DNA of 64,000 nucleotides, from NCBI RefSeq assembly GCF_035634895.1, contig NZ_DASQCC010000266.1:1-64000 (forward strand). The letters run 5' to 3'. The translations under genes were made by a program, and so were the position numbers. The notes under the pieces are model-generated. The model saw nothing but the letters and a program-made list of their open reading frames with translations, searched no databases and was not told the DNA's origin. Origin of the DNA: Actinophytocola sp035634895. GTDB lineage: Bacteria > Actinomycetota > Actinomycetes > Mycobacteriales > Pseudonocardiaceae. This document shows positions 1-7,338 of this stretch, piece by piece (position 1 is the stretch's first letter; each line of letters begins with the position of its first letter).

Positions 1-2
1 CA

Positions 3-518
3 TCACGACTCCCGGCAGAAGGGCCGGCCACACCAGTCGCGGGTATGGGCATGCGTGTACGGGCAACCGTGGTTGGGCGTACCGGCCGCGGCACCGTCCT
101 CACGCGACCGGCCCGCCCACGACTCCGTCTCCGAGTAGGACTCGCGGTACCGATCGCCGGCCTTCCGCAACGCGTCGCGGATCGCGCGCTGCTGCTCGGT
201 CGGCAGGTGGTCGATCTCCGGGAAGTGGCCGCCCATCGTCAGGCCGAAGAGGAACGCGCCGGCCACCCTGCCGAAGTGCTCGGCGTGATTGGCGGCCTGC
301 CGCAGCGCGTCCGCGAGCTTTCGGGCCTCGGCCGGAGTGAACTCGCCGTCGGCGTGCTCCATGCGGATCACGCCCCGGCGAGCGTCCGAGACCGCGGTCA
401 CCCACCCCTGCCACGGATCGTCCGGATCCGACTCGCTCTCAACCGTGCACCACCACTCGGCGACCGCCTCATCCTCGCCGATGGTGAACCTGCCCGGCTC
501 CCGCTCAGTGGCAGCCAT
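3..518 (-). CDS. Hypothetical phage-type protein
   Basis: The product is 171 aa of unknown function, with an ATG start at 518 and a TGA stop at the window edge, so it is complete. The N-terminal half has a short beta-rich part with Trp residues, then a segment beginning FTPAEARKLADALRQAA (about residues 59-76) that resembles the helix seen in many small actinophage and plasmid proteins. The C-terminus has HGCPYTHAHTRDWCGRPFC, a possible Cys/His metal site. The start overlaps the end of the upstream Cys-rich gene by 14 bp, so both are probably translated from one polycistronic element transcript. Confidence 0.65.
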   Translation of the reverse strand: MAATEREPGRFTIGEDEAVAEWWCTVESESDPDDPWQGWVTAVSDARRGVIRMEHADGEFTPAEARKLADALRQAANHAEHFGRVAGAFLFGLTMGGHFPEIDHLPTEQQRAIRDALRKAGDRYRESYSETESWAGRSREDGAAAGTPNHGCPYTHAHTRDWCGRPFCRES

Positions 519-927
519 ACGAGCACCCCTCGCGGTCGCCGTTCTCGTCCATCCATTGGTCGTGGTCGTCGACCGACTGACAGCCCGGGCCTTCGCAGAC
601 GCGCTCGTTCAGGCCGCAGTCGCAACCGCCGCACTCCACGCAGTCGTCGCCACGGTCGCAGTACTCCTCGTGCTTGACCGGACCGGCCGGCGAGACCACG
701 CCACCGTCCGCCGGCGGCGGCGTCGCAACGTCGCCGTGTTCGACCCGGCAGTCCGGACAGTCGGCCGCCGAGACGCTGCTGTCCATCGGACACGGCTTCG
801 CCGGGTGGCAGAACGGGCACGTGGCCTGGTTCTTGCACGCGGAGTCGATGTGCCCGCGCTGGTCGCAGCCGAACATGGAGCACAGGTCGTCGTGGTTGCA
901 GTGCGGGCCGTAGACGAGGTCAGCCAC
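505..927 (-). CDS. Cysteine-rich small protein
   Basis: This 140-aa protein starts at GTG 927. It holds some 18 cysteines, many in CxxC-like pairs (CPFC, CPDC, CVEC, CDC) along with several His residues, which suggests two or more zinc-ribbon or treble-clef modules. No known family is recognised. It overlaps the upstream gene's stop by 8 bp and the downstream gene's start by 14 bp, as is typical of this cassette. The function could be nucleic-acid or protein binding; this is inferred from cysteine density only. Confidence 0.6.
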   Translation of the reverse strand: MADLVYGPHCNHDDLCSMFGCDQRGHIDSACKNQATCPFCHPAKPCPMDSSVSAADCPDCRVEHGDVATPPPADGGVVSPAGPVKHEEYCDRGDDCVECGGCDCGLNERVCEGPGCQSVDDHDQWMDENGDREGCSYGCH

Positions 928-1633
928 CGGACACCTCCGACAGGAATGCGGGCCGCAGCGGCACCTCGACGTCGTCGTTGTCGCTCGCGCTCAGGTGCGT
1001 CGCCGCAGCCCACTGCACGGCCTGCTTGCGCTGCTCCCTCGACCAACCAGCCGCCTGCTCCGCGGTGACGCTGACGCCGGCGATGCCCAAGAAGTCGACC
1101 ACCAGCTGAGCCGCGGGGTTCCCCAGCGAGTCCTCGTCGCCGCCCTCGACCACTTCCCGCGTGTGCGACCGCAGCTCGCCGACCCCGTCCGGCAACGTGA
1201 TGTGCTCGTACAGCGGGATCTCCACCCCGGGGGCGTCGTCCGGGGCGCCGACCGGGTGCCAGGTGAGCACGTGCTCGAACCACTTCGGATCCGCGAGCGC
1301 GGCGTCGAGCCGCTGCGCCAGCTGGTCGTCTACGTCGACCTCGGCGGCGCGGGCCCGCGCGGTGCGGACCAAGTTCTCGCCAGCCAACCCGATCATGTTC
1401 GTGATCACGGTTGCCGGCGTCTGCCCGCCTGCGGCCAGATCCATCACCGACGCCGCGGCGACCACCAACGCCTTACCGACCGTCTCCATGTCCAGCGTCA
1501 TGTCGAAGTCCGCGCGGAACCCGTCGGCGATCTTGTCCGCCAGCCGGGCCGTCTCGACCATGATCGGGTCATCCATCGCCCGCGCCTCGGCGCACACGGT
1601 CAACCCGTTCTCGATGTCGAAGGGGCGGGTCAT
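920..1633 (-). CDS. Hypothetical acidic helical protein
   Basis: The product is 237 aa. I place the start at ATG 1633 because it overlaps the HNH gene stop in an ATGA-type junction; the longer open frame upstream is out-of-phase reading through the HNH gene. The sequence is acidic and mostly helical, with a stretch around residues 40-75 (VGKALVVAAASVMDLAAGG) that could be a buried amphipathic helix. No catalytic motif is visible. It lies inside the phage accessory cassette. Confidence 0.6.
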   Translation of the reverse strand: MTRPFDIENGLTVCAEARAMDDPIMVETARLADKIADGFRADFDMTLDMETVGKALVVAAASVMDLAAGGQTPATVITNMIGLAGENLVRTARARAAEVDVDDQLAQRLDAALADPKWFEHVLTWHPVGAPDDAPGVEIPLYEHITLPDGVGELRSHTREVVEGGDEDSLGNPAAQLVVDFLGIAGVSVTAEQAAGWSREQRKQAVQWAAATHLSASDNDDVEVPLRPAFLSEVSGG

Positions 1634-2127
1634 GCTGCACTCCTGATGCGGTCCAGGTTGGCCGCGAGACCGCGGCGCTTCTCGGGAATGGGGGTAGGGG
1701 TCGGCGGCTGGTCGTCCGGACGTAGGACCACCCACAGGCCTCGGTAACGCAGCGGTTCGACGGCCGGGTCTGCATTGGGCTTTAGGTGCCAGCCGAGCAC
1801 TCCGGCGCTGTTCGGGTAGTCGCCGATCCAGGCGTGGCACTCGACGCAGACGTGCATGCCGTTCTGCGGTGCCCAGCCACCGCCCTGGCCCTTGTTCACG
1901 CGGTGGTGCCAGTGCGCCGCCCGGCGCTCCCCGCACGCCTCGCAAATGCCACCCGAGCGAGCCCGGGCGACCTTCTTGCCGGCACGCTCCTCCGACGACA
2001 CCTTCGGCCGGGACGCCTTGATCGCCCGCGACTTCAGCCCCGCCTTCCGCTGCAGCCCCACTCGTCGCGTCAGAGGCACCGTCTGCCGCAGCGCGACCTT
2101 CCGCACAAGACCCTTGCGTCGGTTCAT
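1630..2127 (-). CDS. HNH endonuclease family protein
   Basis: This 165-aa protein has a very basic N-terminus (many Lys/Arg in residues 1-55) followed by an HNH/treble-clef core: CEACG, then HWHHR (the first catalytic His region), an Asn in PQNGMHV, and CVECH as the second zinc knuckle. HNH proteins are metal-dependent nucleases. In phages they act beside terminases, as homing enzymes or as recombination nucleases. Here no terminase is adjacent, so its exact role is open. ATG start at 2127; 4-bp overlaps on both sides. Confidence 0.85.
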   Translation of the reverse strand: MNRRKGLVRKVALRQTVPLTRRVGLQRKAGLKSRAIKASRPKVSSEERAGKKVARARSGGICEACGERRAAHWHHRVNKGQGGGWAPQNGMHVCVECHAWIGDYPNSAGVLGWHLKPNADPAVEPLRYRGLWVVLRPDDQPPTPTPIPEKRRGLAANLDRIRSAA

Positions 2128-2306
2128 GACGAGACCGCCCGCCGGCGAGCCTGCGCGGCCTCGACCCTGTCCGAGAACAGCTCATGTCCGTCCCCGTCGT
2201 GCTCCTCCTTGAACAGCCGCTCGATGCCCAAGGCCGTTTCCAACGAGGACGAGGAGACGATCAGCTCGCCGCCGCAGCGGCAGTACGTCGACAGCCTGAT
2301 CGCCAT
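2124..2306 (-). CDS. Small hypothetical protein (60 aa)
   Basis: The ATG at 2306 is preferred because it overlaps the upstream J-domain gene stop (2306-2308) by a single base, matching the cassette style. The product begins MAIRLSTYCRCGGELIV, with a CxC-GG motif that could be one half of a zinc site, followed by a charged helix. The function is unknown. Confidence 0.55.
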   Translation of the reverse strand: MAIRLSTYCRCGGELIVSSSSLETALGIERLFKEEHDGDGHELFSDRVEAAQARRRAVSS

Positions 2307-2941
2307 CACCGACCACCGCCCTCGATGAGCTGACGCGCGGCGTCGTAGAGGTCCCACAGGTCGCGCCTGCCGCCGTTGCGGTCCGGGTGCACCTCACGGG
2401 CGCCGAGCCGCAGCAGCGATGCGTCGTTCACCCCGTCCTCAGCGGACACCAGACTGCGCAACCACTCGCGCGCCTCGTGCGCCGACGCGAACGCCGGCTT
2501 GGACGGCGAGGCCTCGATCGCCCGCCAGCCCGCGTACTGCTCGCCCCGGCCGGCGATGCCGTACCGGTCGAGCTTGCGCAGCGCCTCGAGGCCCAGCGCG
2601 ATCGCGCGCAGGTTCACCTGCCAGTCGACATCCGCGTACCAGCGGCCCTGGAACTGGTCGCACGGGTAGGTCAGGTCACCGGCCGTCGACGAGCGGAACG
2701 ACAGGGCGACACCGGGGTGCAGCACCTGCGCCCTTGCCCGCAGCATCCCGTCGCGACGGACGTCGGCCGCGCGGGCGACGACCCGCACCGCGACCGCACC
2801 GACGACACCGAGGTGCTCCAGCTCGTCCTCGAGGAGCCGCAACGTGTCGTCGAACTTTGCGCGGAACGGGTTGGTCTTCCGACTGCCGGCCGTATCCCGA
2901 TAGGGCCACGACGCCATCGGCTCGATCTGCCACTGCATCAT
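2306..2941 (-). CDS. J-domain-like phage protein
   Basis: The product is 211 aa, starting at ATG 2941. The C-terminal 45 residues read as a degenerate DnaJ J-domain: a helix LLRLGAREVHPDRNGG contains the HPD tripeptide that activates Hsp70 ATPase, followed by a helix RRDLWDLYDAARQLI. The N-terminal 150 residues have Trp/Tyr-rich beta segments of unknown fold. Phage J-domain proteins are thought to redirect the host DnaK. Only the HPD-containing hairpin is clear here, so the co-chaperone role is an inference. It overlaps both neighbours by 1-4 bp. Confidence 0.65.
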   Translation of the reverse strand: MMQWQIEPMASWPYRDTAGSRKTNPFRAKFDDTLRLLEDELEHLGVVGAVAVRVVARAADVRRDGMLRARAQVLHPGVALSFRSSTAGDLTYPCDQFQGRWYADVDWQVNLRAIALGLEALRKLDRYGIAGRGEQYAGWRAIEASPSKPAFASAHEAREWLRSLVSAEDGVNDASLLRLGAREVHPDRNGGRRDLWDLYDAARQLIEGGGR

Positions 2942-3300
2942 CGATCACCACCCTCACCGTCGAGGTAGCGCCACTCGATGCGCGTGACCTCTTCGTGGGA
3001 CTGGATGCGCTGCGCGCGGGTGAAGAAGTTGAGAATGAACTCGCCGCAGCCCATACCCGGGAAGCCCTCGCGAGCCACCTCATCCGGGGTGATCTCGCTG
3101 AGGCTCTCGCGACGGACGCTGACCACCTCGACGTCCACGATCCGCTCCAGCGGCTCGCCCTTCCTGCGGCCCATCACCTTGCGGCACAACGTCAACCGGT
3201 CACCCGGCTTCAGGTTCCGCCAACCGAGCCGACGCGTGACCGTCTTCGTCCGGGCGCGAACAGCGTCCTCGGTGAATGCCACCGACATCAGGCGCGGCAT
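2938..3300 (-). CDS. ASCH domain-containing protein
   Basis: The 120-aa product follows the ASCH pattern: an N-terminal strand MPRLMSVAFT, a segment TKTVTRRLGW, a strand-loop GDRLTLCRKVMGRRKGE, then VDVEVVSVRRESLSEI and a helix ITPDEVAREGF. ASCH proteins have a PUA-like fold thought to bind RNA or modified nucleosides; some hydrolyse N4-acetylcytidine. In phages they sit in early accessory regions, as here. ATG start at 3300, overlapping the preceding gene end by 4 bp. Confidence 0.8.
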   Translation of the reverse strand: MPRLMSVAFTEDAVRARTKTVTRRLGWRNLKPGDRLTLCRKVMGRRKGEPLERIVDVEVVSVRRESLSEITPDEVAREGFPGMGCGEFILNFFTRAQRIQSHEEVTRIEWRYLDGEGGDR

Positions 3301-3560
3301 CAGGCACCGTCCTCAATGGTGAAGTCCGGCCCACCGTGCGCGGCCAACAACTCCAGCGCGGCGCGGCCGGCGTTGTGTCGGCGCACCTGGTTACGGATCC
3401 GCTTGCCGACCTGCAGCTGCTCGATGAGCGGCGAGCCGCCGGCGAACAGGTTGATCAACCGGGACACGTCGTGGGCGCCCTCGACCACCAGCACCACCAC
3501 CGGGTCCGGCGGGAAGCCGTCCGTGTTCGGCTTGTCGTAGGCGCGGGACTCGTAGCTCAC
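3300..3560 (-). CDS. Small hypothetical protein (86 aa)
   Basis: I take GTG 3560 as the start because it forms a GTGA overlap with the metallopeptidase gene stop; the longer open frame upstream reads through that gene out of phase. The protein has a hydrophobic strand PVVVLVVEGAHDV, then a helical charged C-terminus. No family is recognised. Confidence 0.6.
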   Translation of the reverse strand: MSYESRAYDKPNTDGFPPDPVVVLVVEGAHDVSRLINLFAGGSPLIEQLQVGKRIRNQVRRHNAGRAALELLAAHGGPDFTIEDGA

Positions 3561-4168
3561 TCGGCACCGTCCTGGTCGTCGTCGAGGTCGACGCGCTCGG
3601 TGCTCGCCGACGCGCCCGACCGGCCGACGAGCAGGCCGGTGCCGGTGCGCAGTACGTCGCCGGCCGAGCCGGCGTCGATGGGGAACGCCAGCTGCGCGCT
3701 CTTGGCCACCTGGGTGAACTCGGCCACCGACGGGCGCCACAACCCGTGGCGCTTCACGACCTCGGTGAACTCCTCCAAGTCGTGCCCGCGCAGCGACAGC
3801 GTGCGGTCCTTGTCGCTGTCCTCAGGGAGTTCGACCTCGAGGTGGCACAACTCGTGGTCGACCAGCGCGATCCGCTGGCGCTCGGTCAAGCCCTGCCACG
3901 GGTCGTAGGCGATCTCGATCAGGAAGAAGTCGACCGGGCCGTCGTCGTCCAGCCGGTCGTTGTGCTCCAGGCCGACCAGGTAGGCGGTACGCCCCGAGAC
4001 CTTGGACGCCTTCCCGTAGACCAGCCGGCCGTGCGAGCGGGCCGCCGGATCGCGGAACAGGCACCGCACCCGCACGTCGTGCCGGTTCAGGTGCTCGTGG
4101 TGCTTGCCGATCAACTTCCGGGCGATCTTCTCGACCTCCGGCGCCCGCCAGTACTCCGTGCCGCTCAC
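3557..4168 (-). CDS. Putative phage metallopeptidase (HExxH)
   Basis: The product is 203 aa, starting at GTG 4168 in a GTGA overlap with the gene before it. The core contains VDHELCHLEVE, a zincin HExxH motif (HELCH), followed by a region with further acidic and His residues (GHDLEEF) that may supply the third ligand. This layout matches the small 'phage metallopeptidase' proteins found in actinophage and Streptomyces phage genomes. They are predicted zinc hydrolases of unknown substrate. Upstream strands (VRCLFRDPAARSHGRLVYG) fit the family. Regulation is presumably with the cassette. Confidence 0.75.
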   Translation of the reverse strand: MSGTEYWRAPEVEKIARKLIGKHHEHLNRHDVRVRCLFRDPAARSHGRLVYGKASKVSGRTAYLVGLEHNDRLDDDGPVDFFLIEIAYDPWQGLTERQRIALVDHELCHLEVELPEDSDKDRTLSLRGHDLEEFTEVVKRHGLWRPSVAEFTQVAKSAQLAFPIDAGSAGDVLRTGTGLLVGRSGASASTERVDLDDDQDGAE

Positions 4169-4455
4169 TGACTCGCTCCAATCAGGAAAGAGAACGCGAC
4201 GAACAGCGAGGCCAGCAGCACGCCGGACTTCGGGCCGCCGTCCTCGCGGCAGTACCAGCGGGCGACCGTGCTGACCGTCCACGCCAGCCACTCGCGCCGC
4301 GGCGGCCGCCGGTGGCGCGTGACCAGCCGGTGCCGCGGCGCCGGCTCCGGCACGCGGGCCGCGAGGTGGTGTGCGGCCACAGCCGCCACGACGAACGCCA
4401 CCACGGCCACGACCGCCGCCACCAGCAACGCGGTCGCCCGCGCGCCCGGGGTCAC
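4165..4455 (-). CDS. Small membrane protein
   Basis: The 96-aa product starts at GTG 4455 (GTGA overlap with the previous gene). It has one clear transmembrane helix at residues 8-29 (alternating Ala/Val), an Arg-rich middle, and a second hydrophobic stretch at the C-terminus (GVLLASLFVAFSFLIG). A two-pass inner-membrane protein with a basic cytoplasmic loop is likely. The function is unknown; small membrane proteins in phage accessory regions can act in exclusion or lysis control, but nothing specific is seen. Confidence 0.6.
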   Translation of the reverse strand: MTPGARATALLVAAVVAVVAFVVAAVAAHHLAARVPEPAPRHRLVTRHRRPPRREWLAWTVSTVARWYCREDGGPKSGVLLASLFVAFSFLIGASQ

Positions 4456-5222
4456 GACCCACCGGCCTGGTGGGCCAGCGCCTCGTGCTGGCAGAGGTCG
4501 ACGGCGTCGATCGCGTAGTACGTGCAGCCGTCCACTTCGCACGGCAGCGGCGTCGGGGCCGGGTGCTCATCCGAGTCCGCCGCGCCGTCCTGGCAGGCCA
4601 CGCAGTCCAGGCACTTCAGCTGGGCGTGCGGGTGCGGGCCGTGCGCCGGGCACTCACCATCCGGGCCCGGCGCGATCAGGGCGCGTTCCAACGCGTCCTC
4701 GTCGAGCGGCTCCGCCGGCGCACGGTCGGGCTCGACCTGCCCCGACAGCTGGTCGATCTGGCACCACGGGCACCGGTGCTGGACACCGTTCGACGGGGCG
4801 TACCAGCCCGTGTGCAGGCCCACCGGACACCGCTGCTCGGTCAGCGTCCGGAACCGCTCGGCGTCCGGCAGCGCCTCCCACAGCTCGGTGCGCAGACGGT
4901 GCGCCACCACCGCCCTGGCGTGCGCCAGCCCGGCCACCCAGGCGGCCTGAGCCGCCACCTCCATCGACGTCGCCATCGCCTTGGCCAGCGCGGCGCCGGC
5001 CTGCCCCAGCTGCAGCCGCGCGTCCGCTAGGTCGTGCGCCTGCTCGGCCAACGTGGGCGCCAGGTAGTGCGCCACGAACACCGCCTCACGGCCCGCCGGC
5101 GCCTCCGCCAGCACGTGCTCGATGCCGGCCACCACGCCCCGCATCTCCACGGCCGGCAGCACCCGCCTCATATTCACCGGCGCCGGGACGTCGGCGAGGT
5201 CGCCGCTCATCACCTCGGTCAT
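4452..5222 (-). CDS. Zinc-ribbon hypothetical protein
   Basis: The product is 256 aa, starting at ATG 5222. The first 115 residues are helical with many Ala/Gln/Glu, probably a coiled or bundled segment. The C-terminal half has Cys pairs: CPVGLH, CPWCQ, then CPAHGPHPH, CLDCVAC and CEVDGCTYY followed by CQHEALAHQ, which reads like a C2H2-type zinc finger. This is a likely nucleic-acid-binding or structural zinc protein of the element. No known family. Confidence 0.55.
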   Translation of the reverse strand: MTEVMSGDLADVPAPVNMRRVLPAVEMRGVVAGIEHVLAEAPAGREAVFVAHYLAPTLAEQAHDLADARLQLGQAGAALAKAMATSMEVAAQAAWVAGLAHARAVVAHRLRTELWEALPDAERFRTLTEQRCPVGLHTGWYAPSNGVQHRCPWCQIDQLSGQVEPDRAPAEPLDEDALERALIAPGPDGECPAHGPHPHAQLKCLDCVACQDGAADSDEHPAPTPLPCEVDGCTYYAIDAVDLCQHEALAHQAGGS

Positions 5223-5575
5223 CGGGGAGCACCTCCGAACCGGTCAGCGATCGTGATCCGGAACGCGGGCTTCTCCTCGACGGGCGCGGTCTCGGCGACC
5301 GGCACCAGCTCGGCGCCGAGGAACCCGCCTGCCCGCGTGTGCGTCGCCAGATACGACACGTCCGCGTCCCGGTCGGCGGCCAGGACCTGGTACGCCTCAT
5401 AGGCCGCGTCGGCGACGTACCGCGGGGCGAACGCCACCGTCACCCCGCTCCGGGACGCGGTCGCGATCGCGTTGCCGTTCCGCGCCGAGAGCAGGTCCCG
5501 GTACCAGCGCACCACCGTGCCGTCGTTCGTTGCCGGCAAGACGAGCACCACAAGGTCACTCAGCACGCCTGACAT
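5219..5575 (-). CDS. Hypothetical protein
   Basis: The product is 118 aa. Start ATG 5575 (MSGVLSDLVVLVLPATNDG) is preferred over upstream in-frame codons because a separate small gene occupies that stretch in another phase and ends at 5560. The protein has alternating strands and helices (TVVRWYRDLLSARNGNAI, GVTVAFAPRYVADAAYEAYQ), suggesting a small alpha/beta fold. It is not recognised as a known family. It overlaps its neighbours by 4 and 16 bp. Confidence 0.55.
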   Translation of the reverse strand: MSGVLSDLVVLVLPATNDGTVVRWYRDLLSARNGNAIATASRSGVTVAFAPRYVADAAYEAYQVLAADRDADVSYLATHTRAGGFLGAELVPVAETAPVEEKPAFRITIADRFGGAPR

Positions 5576-5721
5576 CTCGCCACCTCGCTCTCGGCAGTCG
5601 GGCACTCGCCACCGGTCAGCGCGCAAGCCCCCGTGCTCGGCGGCTCCGGCTTCGGCTTCGGCGTGCCGCGCTCGATCTGCTCGTCCTCGTAGCGCTTCAG
5701 CCACGCGGGAACGTCAACCAC
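5560..5721 (-). CDS. Small Cys-containing peptide gene (53 aa)
   Basis: A short reading frame runs from GTG 5721 to TGA 5560 and overlaps the next gene. The product contains DVPAWLKRYEDEQIERG, a Lys-Pro-rich linker, and a C-terminal set of four cysteines (CALTGGEC and CQAC) that could make one zinc knuckle. A GGGGGCG stretch about 9 nt upstream of 5721 can act as ribosome-binding site. Codon third positions are G/C-rich like its neighbours. The function is unknown. Confidence 0.45.
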   Translation of the reverse strand: MVDVPAWLKRYEDEQIERGTPKPKPEPPSTGACALTGGECPTAESEVARCQAC

Positions 5722-5851
5722 GACGACCACCGCCCCCGCGACCCCACGCCGCCAACGCGCCCGCCACGAACAGCAGCAGCGCCACCAGGCCGACGACCCA
5801 GAGCCCCACCGCGTAGTCCTCCGGGAACTGGCGCACCATCGCCGCGATCAC
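5714..5851 (-). CDS. 45-aa single-pass membrane peptide
   Basis: The frame starts at GTG 5851 inside the stop of the upstream gene (GTGA overlap) and ends at 5714. The product has a short polar N-terminus (MVRQFPEDY), one transmembrane helix (LWVVGLVALLLFVAGALAAW) and a Gly/Arg-rich tail. The positive tail predicts an N-out, C-in orientation. Size and shape resemble small phage membrane proteins, but no family can be assigned. Confidence 0.5.
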   Translation of the reverse strand: MIAAMVRQFPEDYAVGLWVVGLVALLLFVAGALAAWGRGGGGRRG

Positions 5852-6345
5852 CGGGACACCGCCTCGTCGATGTTGTCGAGCACGGGGTCCGGGGAGTTGC
5901 TCTGGGCCGGTCGCAGCTCAGGGCCCGGCTTCACGACCGCCTGCTCGGCGTTGACGTGCGAGGTGAGCCGCAACAGCAGCTCGACGGGGAACGCCTCGCC
6001 CTCCCGGATTGGGATGTGCGCCGCCAGGGAGTCGGTCTCGTTCGGCCCCAGGACCGCGACAACCTTGACCTGCACGTCGTCGGTCATCTGCCCGAACAGG
6101 TACACGTGCGACCCGCCCTCCGAGGAAACGGAGTTCACGCGCACCGAGGTGCCGGCGAGCGTCAGCGCCCACGCGGCCAACATCGCCAGGAAGTCCCCGT
6201 CCCCGAACGGGTACGGCTGCAGCTTCAGCTCGCCGAACGACACGGTGATCCCGGACATCGTGGCGTCGAGGTGCGGGTGACGGTTGAGGTGACCCTGCAG
6301 CACCGAGAGCAGCTGACGCGGAGTGGTCTCGTTGTAGGCGTCCAC
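5848..6345 (-). CDS. Hypothetical protein
   Basis: The product is 165 aa. I choose GTG 6345 because a GAGGAGG ribosome-binding site lies about 6 nt upstream; an ATG at 6363 in the same frame has no such site. The sequence has several predicted beta strands (TMSGITVSFGELKLQPYPFG, VQVKVVAVLGPNET) around a hydrophobic helix FLAMLAAWALTLAG, suggesting an alpha+beta fold. No known family. The start overlaps the end of the 44-aa gene upstream by spacing only. Confidence 0.55.
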   Translation of the reverse strand: MDAYNETTPRQLLSVLQGHLNRHPHLDATMSGITVSFGELKLQPYPFGDGDFLAMLAAWALTLAGTSVRVNSVSSEGGSHVYLFGQMTDDVQVKVVAVLGPNETDSLAAHIPIREGEAFPVELLLRLTSHVNAEQAVVKPGPELRPAQSNSPDPVLDNIDEAVSR

Positions 6346-6346
6346 G

Positions 6347-6481
6347 TCAGACCTCCTCGTCATCGGTGAGCGCGGCGCGAGCCGCGGGCGCGAACGCGTC
6401 GATGAAGCGCTCGTCCTCGGCCACCTCGGCGGGCGTCGGCACCCTTTCGTCGATCGGGTCGGTACCCTTGGTCTCGGCCAT
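6347..6481 (-). CDS. Small acidic protein (44 aa)
   Basis: A frame from ATG 6481 to TGA 6347 encodes a highly acidic peptide (DPIDERVPTPAEVAEDER, then FIDAFAPAARAALTDDEEV). Its stop codon sits just upstream of the next gene's GTG, and the last codons double as that gene's Shine-Dalgarno sequence. An AGACCTCCC-complement (GGGAGGTCT read on minus: GAGACCTCCC) near its start makes a canonical ribosome site unclear. The function is unknown. Confidence 0.45.
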   Translation of the reverse strand: MAETKGTDPIDERVPTPAEVAEDERFIDAFAPAARAALTDDEEV

Positions 6482-6583
6482 GGGAGGTCTCGTCTCCTTG
6501 GGTCACGCGGGTCGGCGATTCCAGCGCCGGCCCGCACTTTTGTTTGTTGATCACTTCTGGGGTCACAGGTCTCCCCCGCTCGG

Positions 6584-6847
6584 TCACTCGCCGAGCTGCA
6601 CGGTGTCGCCGGTCCGGGCGAGAAACGCGAGTACCGACGCGTGCGGCACCACGTGGAGCCGGCCGACGGTGATCGCCTGTAGCTCGCCGGCGTGGATGAG
6701 TTCGAGCACGACCTCGTATCTGAGGCCGGTCAGCGCGGCGACCTCGCGCGGGCGGTACGCCATGCGTTCCGGCATGCGGCCCGCCTTCTTCAGTGCCTTC
6801 ACTTCGCTCTTCAGCTGCTCGATCGCTTCGACGATGGCCGCGCTCAT
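6584..6847 (-). CDS. Excisionase-like HTH DNA-binding protein
   Basis: The 87-aa product has an N-terminal helix (IVEAIEQLKSEVKALKKAG), then a MerR/Xis-type winged helix: YRPREVAALTGLRYEVVLEL, the wing ITVGRLHVVPHASVLAFLA. This is the pattern of the helix-turn-helix domain family used by phage and AICE excisionases. It probably bends DNA at the attachment arms for excision, or acts as an early regulator. The start overlaps the end of the XRE repressor gene by 4 bp, so the two are coexpressed. Confidence 0.75.
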   Translation of the reverse strand: MSAAIVEAIEQLKSEVKALKKAGRMPERMAYRPREVAALTGLRYEVVLELIHAGELQAITVGRLHVVPHASVLAFLARTGDTVQLGE

Positions 6848-7140
6848 GACGTCTCGACCAGTTCGGCCTGCGGCGGGTCTGAGCGGTCGGGCTCAGGCGG
6901 GGCCAGCTGCTCCTCTGGCGGCTTGCCCGGGACGTCGGATTCGCCGTTGAGGTACTCCTCGCTGCAGCGGAAGTAGCGAGCGGCGCGCAGGATCACTCGC
7001 CTCGAGGCGATGTGACGGGGGTTGGTCTCGATGTTCTGGTACGTGCGCTTGGCGAGGTCGAGCGCCTTGGCGACGGTGGCCTGGTCGGCGTCTCGGTTCT
7101 CCCGGAGGGCCTTCCACCGATAACCCGGAACTGGTGGCAT
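6844..7140 (-). CDS. XRE-family repressor
   Basis: The product is 98 aa. ATG 7140 is chosen because the longer frame would begin inside the operator array. Residues 12-60 form an HTH_3 domain (RWKALRENRDADQATVAKAL, DLAKRTYQNIETNPRHIASR, then ILRAARYFRCSEEYLNG). The C-terminal tail is acidic and Pro-rich. It is the first gene of the minus-strand cassette, diverging from another XRE-type gene across the TGCACT array, so it is the best candidate for the element's master repressor, acting on both promoters. Confidence 0.8.
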   Translation of the reverse strand: MPPVPGYRWKALRENRDADQATVAKALDLAKRTYQNIETNPRHIASRRVILRAARYFRCSEEYLNGESDVPGKPPEEQLAPPEPDRSDPPQAELVETS

Positions 7141-7141
7141 G

Positions 7142-7338
7142 CGCACTACTCTGCACTCTGCTGCACTCAATGTCAACTACTAACAGACTTCAGTGCACTC
7201 AACTACGGGTTGTGGTTGTGCATGTCAGTGCATTACAGTGCATTGCATGAGCGGAACTGGGTGGCGGGGGGACAGGCGATCGTTGAGCAACCGAATACGA
7301 CAGGTGGTCACATGCACTGCAATGCACGACAATGCACT
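7142..7338. promoter_or_regulatory. Phased TGCACT/AGTGCA operator array
   Basis: The divergent intergenic region carries TGCACT half-sites at 7152, 7162, 7313 and 7333, a TGCACG variant at 7323, AGTGCA at 7227 and 7237, and a full AGTGCACT palindrome at 7192. A weaker CGCACT lies at 7142. Within each cluster the spacing is exactly 10 bp, one helical turn. The sites flank and overlap both gene starts, so the array most likely binds one of the two XRE proteins and controls the lysogeny-type switch. Confidence 0.75.
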
